NCBI GenBank assembly: GCA_022393335.1
Contig: JAJEKB010000853.1
Span: 56,146 to 120,145, forward strand
Direction of reading: 5' to 3'
DNA length: 64,000 bases
From: Macrotrachela quadricornifera
Taxonomy: Eukaryota; Rotifera; Eurotatoria; Philodinida; Philodinidae
Part shown: in pieces, positions 47,356 to 58,862 of the stretch
How the letters are laid out: every line of letters starts with the position of its first letter
How positions within the stretch are numbered: the stretch's first letter is position 1
Position numbers and translations under genes: made by a program
Notes under the pieces: generated by a model
What the model was told of the DNA's origin: nothing
Databases searched by the model: none
The model's input: the letters and a program-made list of their open reading frames with translations, nothing else

Positions 47356-48418
47356 CGATTATTTTTTTGTATGCAAAGTTTATTTAGTTAGTTTGAGATA
47401 TATTTTTTCTTCTTTTCATTTTATTATAACACACATACTATATATATACATGCGAACTTTATACAATTGATTATCACTGATTTCCCTAGTGACACTTAAG
47501 TTTCTTTTTCTTTTTTTTTTTGTTCGTAGTTATTCTTGTTATTTTTGTTATTATATACTAAAATAAAATAGATGGCGATTCAACCATAAATATAATTCCA
47601 TGGATGTACGTACGTATGACTTATAGAGTATATCATGATGGAAAAAAAATATTGTGTATAAAAAAAGAAAAAAAATAGAATAAGAGACATTTAGACAAAT
47701 AGATAGTTATAAGAAAAGACGATGAAGAGTCTGTCAACCTAACAAATAGAGAATGAGACATCTCGTTTTTCATGTACGTGACTGTGATGATGATGTCTTT
47801 CTTGCGATAATAATCATCGTCACTCCTTGTTGTCGTCGTCGATAGTAGGATAAAGAATAGGAAAACGAGAGAAATAGAGAGAGAGAGAGAAGAAAAATCT
47901 CGTTTCTACTCTTTCGTTTCTCCTCCAAAAAAATCTCATCTGCTATCTCATGCTATTTGTTCATATATTCTTTTTAGGCTATTGCATCTAGTGGTTTTTT
48001 TTCCTCTCTTAGCATATTAGTATAGATGGATGTTTGTTTGGTCGATGATGATATCGATTTTCTCCGAGCGAATGTCATTTCTCCTTTTTTTTTTCTATTA
48101 CTTGTTGTTGTTGGGGTTTTGCTACGGTGTTGATACTGTAAATAGTTTGTTAAGACCAATTGTACTTTTTCTCCAGATTGACAAGAACAGCAGCAGCAGT
48201 AACAACAACAACGACGACGACAGATAAATACGATGATGATGAACTGATTAATGTTACATGCATCGTTTTTCTTTCGCTCAATACAATAGATCCTAATTTA
48301 TTTTTTTTCGTTCTTTTCTTATTCTCTCAAACATTCTCAAGATAATTATTAACTACGATTATTTCTTGTTTTTGTTTTTTTCTCTATCGAAAATACTATT
48401 TCAATTGACAACAACAAA
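47356..48418. promoter_or_regulatory. Spacer and probable 5' region of the DPP-like gene
   Basis: Begins with the archease 3' UTR. From 47.7 kb it becomes less AT-rich, with a (GA)n tract (47876-47892) and CGTCGTCGTCG near 47826, typical of promoter/5'-UTR regions in this window (compare 51.3-51.95 kb). Open frames on both strands at 47974-48345 are not recognisable proteins. Confidence 0.4.
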
Positions 48419-51400
48419 ATGATGAATGAAAAGAATAGTGCTTTGGCTGGACAGGTAATTATTAATATAAAAGAAAAATGATTGTTTTTCTTTTCGATTT
48501 AAGTTAACTAGTTGCGTGTTTAGTTATAATTCGCTATTCATTTTTTTTTGTATAGCTGATTAAGGTCTCTTATGTGCGTGTTTACAGTTGTCTACACTAA
48601 TTTCATGTTCAACGAAGGCATATAGAAGAAAATGAGATTTATTTTCCTTTTCTGCCTCTTTCCCTTTTGTCAGAATTCGGAATAGTATATTAGCTGGTTC
48701 ATTTAACATCATATAAATGTATCGAACTATGCTTCCGGTGAGTGATTTATTTCGATATAAACTTCCTCTTTTTTAAATATTTTATTGAAATAGTCCAGTT
48801 TTTTTTTTTTTGTTTTTCTAATTGAACAAAATTATTTATTTATATAATCTTTCGACTATGGTGACAAATGTTCGATAAGGGAATATAATCAATTATTCTT
48901 CATATGCATTGATTCGTATCTTGTTTTTTCTGAAAATTACATTTGAAAATATTCAAATGTAAAACCGCAACTTAATTATTGAAATTTATATGTAAAGAAA
49001 AAACATTATAAACTTTAGAAATTAATGAAGAAAATATTTAAATTAAATGTGTAGAATAACTCAACAATAGTTTATTATATGAGATAAAAATCAACAGATG
49101 GTAGTTACACGTTAATAAAATACTATGAAAATACATTCTTTTCTTGATGATTAAAGTTCTTTTCCATGCCATATATAGAAAAAATATGCTACTCTGTGTC
49201 TTTGTATGTATATTAGAAATAGATTAAGTGGATAAGCGGATAAGATGATTGAATTTTCAAGGCTTTGTCCTAGAAAGTAATATTTAATGATAAATACATT
49301 TCAATATTTAATAAAGATTAGTAATAAGTGTTGAACCTCTCAAAGAAGATTATATTTATTTTTAATATGATTTATCTACTAAATTCATAATAAAAATACA
49401 TGAAGTTTTGTTAATAATAAATGATGAAAATATATAATTAAATAAAAATCTTGTTGACATAATATTACTTCTATCAACAAATAGAAAGTGTTAATTGATA
49501 TCTTTCAATATATTTCTAATCGATATAGTCATTAGTCATCTACAAATAATTGAATATCTTATTATTAAATATTGAATGATTTATATTGAATATGCCAAGA
49601 CATGTAACGCGTCGTTTTTCAATCGAAGTAATTAAATGAAGGAATATTTTTAGGATTTGTCTCCATCTAAATGATTGATGTTAGCGAAGACAGCTGTTAA
49701 GTATAGTAATAACACATATTGCCTATATTGATGCTCTCTATTCGACTTGTTGTCTCTAAAGAGCATTAAGATAACAAACAAACTACACCAAAATAACTTA
49801 CTCAGATATAATTACTAAAAAACTATTTTAATGGAAGGAATAAAATAATCTCTTTTAAATATTCTTTGAAAAAATTCATAAATAAAATAAAAAGATTTTA
49901 TGGAAGATAAATAAATAGAAATATTTTCTTCTTAATTGGATGTTTTTTTCCTTATTAAAATCTATTTCCATGGTTTTTATGTCAATCACATGTAGAAATA
50001 ATAGAAAAAATTGTATATTGAAAACGACATGAATTCAGAAATCTTGATTAGTATTTCTATTTAATAGAAAAAAAAACAATATTGATAACTTCTATGTTAA
50101 AAAATAATCACATATTGATGCAGAAGAAATTCAAAATAATTATTTTATATGAGTTTTAACTATTCTTTTTAAATTCTAGACAATAAATTTATTTAATAAG
50201 AGAAAAAGGAAATGAGGAGAACATCAGTATTCATATAGTAGAATCTGAACTGCGTGTCTTTCAAAATAGAATGTGATCAAAATAGATACAAATCGAACTA
50301 TTCATATTTATAGAGACTATCCAATGTGATATGATTCAAATAAAAGATAAATCTAATTAGTTTTTAAATTCAAAATATATATTTATTTTTTAGTCGGTTT
50401 TATAAAATTTTTAAAAACACATTAACAAATGATTCACTAAAATTTGGACGTTTTTTGATACATAATAAAATAAATTTTTATTTTACCGAAACGTCTTCAT
50501 CTAAATGTATATTTTCTATTGAATATAAAATCAGTAGTTAAAAAAAGCTCTTGAAAATGAAATAGGAAATACGTCTGATGACGGTAAGTTAATAACATTA
50601 AAAGTTTTTTTTTGACTTTATTTCTTTTTATATTCTATTAAATTGCTTGTCTAGTCTATGATTTTCATTAAAAGAAAAGCAAAAAAGAAAAGAAATATCT
50701 TTAAATAATTTCAAAAAATTCATTTCATGACATTTTTTTGTTTTTCAAATAAATTAAATATTATAAATCACAATGATTTGTATTACATATCATTTTCGTC
50801 AAAATCGTACGGAAAAATATATACAGGTAATAGAATTTCATATGTGCGATCGTAAAGAATTCAAAATAAAATGTTTTCATATCTTAATAATACATCTGTC
50901 AATACTAAATCCTTGAAAATTTATTTGACTTTCATTATAAAATAAATACATAAAGATTATTAACATTACTAATTAATAACAAATAAGCAATTAACTTCTT
51001 GTTTCTTATATTTATTGTGTATTATATTTATTTCGGTAAGCGATTTCATAAAGGAAACAAATAAACAGAAAAAAATGAACTTGTAATATGAACAACACCA
51101 ATTAAGATCGAGCTTTTTTTTTATTTTTTTTTTATTTTAACAGTTGAACAGTCAGAAAAGGAAATTCGAAGAAACATACGAATGCAAAGGTGCGGATGTG
51201 TATAAAATGTGAGCTCATCGATCAAATAACATCTGGCTGAAAAAAATGTCTTGAAAAATTTTGTTTTTTCTTTGACAACTTGAGAAAAAGAAGGAAGATA
51301 GCTAAAACCGATTGTTTTTTATGCGTCACTTCCAATAAGTTATTTTGTTCTGATCGTCTTCCTCTTTTTCTTTTTTTTTTCTTCTCTCTCTCTCTCTCAT

Positions 51401-54400
51401 CATAACTAAAAATCGTCAGCAGCTGCTTCTTGAATAGTTGTAGTCAAGTCAAGACAAACCAAGCATTCATTTTATTATTAACCATCGCCTTCTGTGACAT
51501 ACTAGTGGTACTCGTCTGACGATGCTGTATGTCTTGCCTGTTCTCTATTTTCTCGTTCCCTCTATCATCAATGTGCAACATATAACCGAGAAACACTAGT
51601 CTCGATCTATATGTGTGCAATAAAAACAACAGAAGAAAAAAAAGGAAAAATTGACTAGACTTCGGTTTCTAATACAACGAACGACAAAGCGTCTAAGAAA
51701 GAAGAAAAAAAAAAGTGACAACATCACGCATGCCAGAGATGAAATGTAGATGGTTTGCCTGAAAATTATGACGGATGAGAGATAAAACAAGTTAGAGAAA
51801 CAGCTACATGTCTTTCTGATGTTGGTCTTTGTCGATGACATTGTTTTTTCTATTTATCGCTTTTTTTTTTTGATCTTATTCTTTTCCTTTTTTTTTATCG
51901 TCTTCGTTCCGTTTCGACGGTGACGATTGACGATGTACACATTCTCTCGATTATGATTTAATTTTGAAAACAACATCGTACATATATATATATATATCTA
52001 ATACTTAATTATTTTTTTTTCCAATATACAATTATTTTTTGTGTCCTTGTCAAAATATGGCTACTATGGTTCGTTATAAAGTGAGTTTCATTTTTGGAAT
52101 AAAATTTTTCTTTTAAAAAAAAAAAAAGTTAATTATTGAAAAACAACGAAGAAAAAAAAAGCCTGAAGTATGCATTATATATATATATATATAAATATTT
52201 GTTGACCTAATAAAAATTCTACATGCTGTGCAACAAAGACTAATATTTCTACTAAGAAAATAAGTACATAGCGATAAATGTAATCTTAAGAATTCTTCGA
52301 AATCCTATAGAAAATTAATAATTGTATAAAAAACGGAAATTAATCGCCTTTTCTGCCATTAAGCTTTTCATTATTATTATTGTGTTGTCATTTATAAGTC
52401 AATGATATCATCATTTCAAGATTATAAATAGAAAAAAAATATATATATATAAAAGAAAATTGATTCTTTCTTCACAAGAATGAACGATAAGAAACAGATT
52501 TTTATTAATTTCCATAAGGCTTTTCTGCTTTTCTTTTTATTTTTTTTATTTCTGTCCATTTTCAAAGACAGTCTAATGAACGTCATTTTCTTTTCTATTG
52601 TCGAATAACTTCCGTCAATAGTTCCATACGCATTTTTAGTTCCAATCGATTTTGCATCTATTTCTTCTTATAATAATTTTCTTATAATAATAATAAAAAA
52701 AAATTTTCATGTTTGTATCGCAACAACATCAACAATCAGAGTTAGAAAGTGATGATGCAAATCTTATTCAATGTTGTTCTTTTTGTGTGGTGAGATATTT
52801 AATAAGATTTTAAATTTTAATATTCAGATAAAATCTAATAAATCTATTTTTAAAGATAATAATAGTAATAATTTGAATTTTTTTTTATTTAGGAATTAGT
52901 TGGTGGTACTGGTAAAAAACAAAATTGGAAAGGTTTAGGCATTGCATTTATTGTTATTGCTATTGTTTGTCTATTTATTGCTGCAGCTATTTTTTTAACA
53001 AGAAATCGTAAGATTTTTTTTTCTCTGATTTTTCTAATAATCTATTTTATTATTAATAAAAACAAAAAAAAAATGTTTTTTCATAGGTCAAACTACATCT
53101 TCTCGTGATCTTATTCCACTTCATGAACAAGATATATTTAATATTACAATACCTAAACCGTAAGTTTATATTTTCGTTTAATTAATTTATATAAATAAAT
53201 TAGATGGAATGGTACATGGATATCGGACACATATTTTTCTTATGTGGATACAAATGATTCAATTTGGATTTATAATTGTGATACATTAAAAGAAGAATTA
53301 TTATTTAATAGAAATATAATACAACAAAAAAATATTGGTCAGGGAATTGTTTCACCATCAGTTCGATATATTATTATACCGATAATAAAAGAAAAAGTAA
53401 AAATAAAAACAAGAAAATATAAAGATTTTGTTTTTAATGAAATTTTAAAATTATAATTAGACTCATCGATATTATACAGATTATCAATATGATTTATATG
53501 AAAAATCGAAAAAAATTGCATCAATATCACTTCCTGATGGACAAATTGTATCTATATCAGCTATTTTATATTCAAATTCAGATAATTATTTTGTAAGATT
53601 ATAGAATAATAAAAATTATTTATTAGATTTTTCTTCTAGGCATTTATTCATAATTTTGATGTTTATATATATGATGTTACAAAGACAACAAGTAGTAGAG
53701 CAACATCAGATGGAAATCGAGAGACAGTTCATAATGGTCTTATAGAATGGGTTTATGAATGTAAGTTTTTTTTTCTTCTTATAATAGAAACGATATTTCA
53801 CATAAAAGAAGTACTTCAGTCTTTTCATATTCTTATAAAAACAATATTTCTAACTAAAATTGAAATAGTTTATACACATATATCAAAGTCATTATACTGA
53901 ATCTTTCATCTTATGATAAAAGACAAACTAATAGACATCATAAATTCCACTTAAGTTGTTAGAAAAATAGAGTAAGTATTGATTCATAAAATGATTATGT
54001 CTCTCAATCTTATAATTTCGAATCAATTATCATATAGACTTGTGAGATGTTTTATTTCGCAGATAAGAACGTGCTCTATATTTCTATTAAGTTAATTAAT
54101 AGTTATTTCAATTCTTAAAGAAGCAATTCAGTATTATAATTTAATGCATACTTATTATTGAAATCAGAATTAAATAGAAAGAAGTTCATCTAAATCATAT
54201 TCATTTTTTGCAAAAAAAATTCTTTTTTCTTTTTTAGATGAAATTTTCAATCGAAATGTTCTTTTATTTTGGTCACCAAATGATCATTATTTGGCATTTA
54301 TTAAAATTAATTTTCAAAATGTTTCAAAAAATCATTTTCTTAAATATGATTTTTCATTTGATAGTAATGATCAATATTCAATTCCATATCCAAAATATGG

Positions 54401-56774
54401 TGATACACTTCCATTACTTGATGTTTATATTTATAATCTTAAATCAGGAAAAACTATTCGTATACCACGTCCAATTGAATATGAAAAATTGTAAAAATAA
54501 ACAAAATTCTTATTTAAAATCATTTAAATTTCCTTTCTTTTTTTTTTTTTTAGAAAATCTGATTTATATATCTATCATATTGTTTGGTATTGTGATACAT
54601 GTTTATCAATTGTATATGGTAATCGTGCACAAAATTCTAGTATAATACAATTATATGATATTCAAACAGTAAATAATAATGATAATAAAATTATATTTAA
54701 AACACGTTATATTGAAAAAACACAACAAGGAATTTTATTATCACGTTATCTTAAACCATTTTTTTCTCCATTGGGTACATATGGTTTTATAATACGATTT
54801 AATCAATTACATAATAATGAAAAATCTTATCCACAAATAGTTCGAATACATTTTGATCAAACAGTATGGAAACAATTTTTCTTTTTTATTTTTATTTTAA
54901 GAAAAAAAACATTTTTTCTTTTTAATAGCATCCACAAATTGATGCAACATCACCAGCATATATTAATGTTGATGAAATAATTTATATAGATAATTATAAT
55001 CAAATATTTTTTACTGGTTCACGTGATAATAATCCATTAGAAAGACAAGTTTATAAGTAAAATAAATTTTCATAATTTTTTTCTTTTTTTTAATTTTATT
55101 TTGTTGGAATAAAATAGATGGAATTATATGAATAATAAATCTGATATAGAATGTTTATCATGTTTTGATGGAAATCAAACATGTGAATATGCTCATGCAC
55201 AATTTAGTGTTGGAAAAGGAAATTATTATATTCTTGAATGTTATGGATTATCTATTCCTTATTCAATATTATATAATCGAACAAATAAACTTGGTAATTA
55301 ACAAAGAAATACATTATTTATATTATTAGATTTATTGTATTTTTTTTTGTTTATAGCTTTAATTAATGAAAATATTCCATTTCGACAATGGATAAGTAAT
55401 CGTTTAATGCCATATGTTGATTATTTTTCAGTACCATTAGATAAAAAAAATACTGGTAAAATAATAATATGTTTTTTTTTCTTCCTTTCATTTTTCCCTT
55501 TTAATAGTTGGTTATGGAATGATTATTTTACCTCCAAATTATAATCCAAATGTTACAATTGCATCATATCCTGTTATTGTATCAATGTAAGATAATTATT
55601 TATATCAAAAAGCAATTTATGAATTAATTTTTATTTTTCTATTTATAGTAATGATCAATTACATGAACAAAGAGTTAATAAAAAATTTGTATTACCATTA
55701 GTTGAGTATGTTTAATAAAAAAAAAATATTAAAAATAAAAAAAATACTTCTATTATTTATTTAGATTTGCTCATGTTACACAAGATAATATAAGTATTGT
55801 ATTATTTGATGCACATGGAAGTACTGGACAAGATGAAAGTTATTCACAAAATAGTCCAATGAATTGGCTTGATAGACAATATGATGATTATATTAAAGTT
55901 GCACAGTAACATAAAGAAAAATAAATTATTTTATTTTATTTTTATATTTATTTTTTGAAGACATTTGAAAAATAATGAAAGAAAATTTAATGGAACATTA
56001 AATGGTACACGATTTGGATTGAAAGCACGAGTAAGATTTCTCTTTCTTTTTTTGATCTATATAAAGACAATATTATTGATATAAAATTTTTGAAATTTTA
56101 GGGACCAGCTGGTGTTATAGCTTTAAAATTACTTGAAGAACCTAAGAAAGATGAATATATTTGTGCATTTCTTGAATCACCTGTTAATGATTTATCTCAT
56201 TATCGTAAGATATTTTATTTTATATTTTGTTAATAAAGAATTTTATTAATTGTTTAGATGCTGTTTATACTGAACGTCTTAACGGAATAAAAAAGAATGC
56301 TCAATCAGTAAGAAATAATAGACTAAAGAAAGATTTTTATCTAATAAAAAAAATATTTCGAATCATTTTAGTCACATCGGCCAAATCTTCGAAATAAAAG
56401 TATAGCAATTGTTCATGGAACAGCTGATGGTAAAATAAAATAAAATATTTTACATTTTATTCGTTTTTATTTTTGTTTGTTTTGTTACTTCAGAGGATGT
56501 ACATTTCAAACATTCAGCAGCATTAGCTAAGACATTTATTGAAACTAGTGCCAAATTTCAATTTAAAGTAAGTTAAAAATATATTTAAATTATAAAAAAT
56601 AAAAAATTTTGTTTAAAAAAAACAAAGGTTTATCCAGATGCAGATCATGATTTTGAGAAAAATCCATCATTACACGACGATTATTTTAGTTTTCAACGTC
56701 AATTTTTTCAAGAATGTCTTGGCCGTCGAGTTAATAAAGAACGAAAATTAACTGTACTAGAAGAATATGAATAA
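48419..56774 (+). CDS. DPP6: DPP6/DPP10-type dipeptidyl-peptidase-like protein, inactive serine site
   Basis: Type II membrane protein of the S9B (DPP4) family. Two alternative first exons are possible, both phase 0: 48419-48454 (MMNEKNSALAGQ) and 52057-52080 (MATMVRYK). Both can join 52742-52789 and then 52893 onward, which carries KKQNWKGLGIAFIVIAIVCL, the membrane span and 'NWKG' motif of DPP6/DPP10. Some 20 short exons follow: WNGTWISDTYFSYVDTND, NGLIEWVYEYEIFNRNVLLF, WSPNDHYLAFIKI, VGYGMIILPPNYNPN and, in the hydrolase domain, IVLFDAHGSTGQDE. At the nucleophile elbow (GWSYGG in active DPP4) the sequence is KARGPAGV, with no Ser. Asp (HGTADEDVHF) and His (PDADHDF) remain. Loss of the serine matches DPP6/DPP10, which modulate Kv4 potassium channels; that role here is inference. 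Stop at 56772-56774. Confidence 0.87.
48455..52056. other. 3.6-kb region between the two possible first exons
   Basis: AT-rich intronic DNA with no recognised gene. The last 700 bp (51.3-51.95 kb) become less AT-rich with a (CT)n run (51384-51398), consistent with a second promoter directly upstream of the ATG at 52057. Confidence 0.5.
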
Positions 56775-57123
56775 TCAAAAATAATATCTAAATCATCGTT
56801 CTTCCTAACATAAACAAACTCGGTGTATATACCGGAATAAAAATAAGACATCGTTTCTTAATTTATTTATTTTTTTTGTATATATATTTTACCATTCTTA
56901 AATATGTATTCAATGTATTTTGTTGAGCTCAAAATGTTTTGTTTTTTTTTCTTTCACGAGCTTATTATCTTTTATTGTAAATTTTATTCATTCTTTTCTT
57001 TCTTTTTTTTCTTTTTTTTCTTTTTGGTGTTCGATTTTTTCCCAACGAAAAAAATGACAGAAAACTGTTCAGATAGAAATTAGATGAATGTATTGAAATT
57101 AAATATCTGATTTTGATGGCATA
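56775..57123. terminator. Convergent 3' spacer, DPP-like and IMMP2L-like genes
   Basis: Contains the DPP-like 3' UTR with AATAAA at about 56837 and T-rich tracts. The two genes converge here. No other feature seen. Confidence 0.4.
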
Positions 57124-58264
57124 TTAAGAAGATGATTGGTATAGCGTTTTAGTGGCCAAATCTAAATAAATATATTTCATTAAAAATAAGATTTTATTTT
57201 TATTATTTACTCTTGCTAATGTTCGTCCTTCAATTAAACCCATTGGTATAATTTTTATTTCTTGATTATTATTATTATTATTATTATTTGTTAAGAGATT
57301 AATAGCAATACTTCCTTTAGGAATCTATATGAAAATAATAAGATACTAAATATAAATATATGTAGAATATTTACTTTAACAAATTTTGTTCTAGAATTTT
57401 TGGATTGAATATTAATACTTTCATCTTGAAAAGCAATTATACGACCAAAAATTGTTTGTTGATGATTATCAGGTGATTTTGCATAAATTAAGTTATTTCT
57501 ATACTAAACAAAATAGATATAATGTCATGACAGATCTTTAATTGTATTTTAAGAATAAAATTTTTTTTTCACTTTCATTAAAAATATGTACTTGGTAATT
57601 TTCTGTTTTTTTTATGGTTTTTGTAATACGCTTTTCTTTTTAAGGAATGACCGTAGAATACGTGACGAATCCTCATTTTGACAGCCTTATTAAAAGATAT
57701 TTCTAACGAGAGTCTTCTGAGATCTAAAATTTGACGATGTCTCATGTTTTAGAGATCTTATCGTCATAGTTCATTTCTGAAAATTGGAGATAGAATTCAT
57801 TAGTTATTAAAATCATTATGTAGATTTGAGCTAGATACTTAATATTAAAGAAGAAAAAATCAAGAATACTTTGGGTTTAAATTTTTCTTCACTACTTTAC
57901 TATTAAAGCTGAATTAGGCTGAAAGCAGAAAATTTTCAGTTTTTTTTACAAGTACTAATTGATCAAAGGTAAGCATCTACCTAAACGCTCTACAAAATTC
58001 ATCAAAAATTTTCACTTTATATGTTACAATGATTTATTTTTTTTTAGATATTCAAAATATATTTCATATCAAAATACATCTAAATAAATAATACCTATTT
58101 AATTTAAATCTATTCCATACATCCAAAATAATAATATCACCTGATTGAAATAATTCATTTTCATTCTTTTCTATATAAGTAAAATCCATAAAAAATCTTT
58201 GCATACAATAACATGATACTCCACCATATAAATACCAACTAAATGCTTTTATTAATTGTCTCAT
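57124..58264 (-). CDS. IMMP2L: IMMP2L-like (peptidase S26) protein lacking catalytic residues
   Basis: Start ATG at 58262-58264; exon 1 runs to about 58095 and joins ...KLN-RNNLIYAKSP near 57509 across a 580-bp intron. A further intron splits VK/IPKGSIAINL; the stop is at 57124-57126. Blocks FQSGDIIILDVWNRFKLN, NNLIYAKSPDNHQQTIFGR followed by IIAF, KFVKIPKGSI and IPMGLIEGRTLARV align with mitochondrial inner-membrane protease subunit 2 (compare its DVVLLNHW, SPKNPEQKIIKRVIAL, YVKVPRGHI, GPVSLGLL). In IMMP2L the catalytic Lys sits in IIKRVIAL; here that position is Gly (IFGRIIAF). The region where the catalytic Ser motif (GxSMxP) should lie has no equivalent Ser. An Asn run encoded by (ATT)n replaces part of the C-terminal domain. 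It may be a structural paralogue or a decaying copy. Confidence 0.6.
57515..58090. other. Long first intron of the IMMP2L-like gene
   Basis: About 580 bp, compared with a norm of 50-70 bp. Mixed composition between 57600 and 57800 suggests an old insertion. No termini identified. Confidence 0.4.
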
Positions 58265-58862
58265 TTAACATCTACAAATAAAAATCTATTATGTTTTTTT
58301 TTTCTTCTTTTAATTCAGTGTGTCGTATACATACATATATAATATCTAGAATAATTTTACACAAACACACTTTCAAAATAGAATATCAACAAATTAAACA
58401 TACGCACACATATACATATTTAATATTAACAGCAAGTGCAACAAAAAATAATAATAATAATAATAAATAAAGAACAAAGAAAGAAAGAATGAAGAAAAAA
58501 AAAAGAAATTAAGATCTATTATGTTTTTTATTCAACCTGTATATAAAATTTTATTTATAATAAATGCAGATAGACATGCAATATATAAAGAAAATCATCG
58601 GGTGATGTATATTTTGTGATACAGGTGATAATCAAAACATATGTATACATATATATATCTAACATCTTATCTTTCTATTGAAATTTTTTTTCTTCCATTA
58701 ATGCTAATAATAATAATACAAGAAAGAAAAAAAGAAAAAAAAAAGAAAACTAATAATATATAGCAAAATATAACTGTAAATTTTCATCTGACATATGTTA
58801 TTAATATCGATTGCAAAAATAACACCGGAAAAGAAAATAATCTTTATATACTATTTATATAT
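58265..58862. other. Spacer between IMMP2L-like and Myt1-like genes
   Basis: AT-rich with (ATA)n-type tracts near 58449-58469 and TA-rich words. It holds the 5' region of one minus-strand gene and the 3' UTR of the next. No gene seen. Confidence 0.5.

Noticed and set aside
54238..54645. 135-codon plus-strand frame rich in Ile, Phe and His
   Set aside because: It is the wrong frame across two DPP-like exons and the intron between them; the correct frame gives the family motifs.
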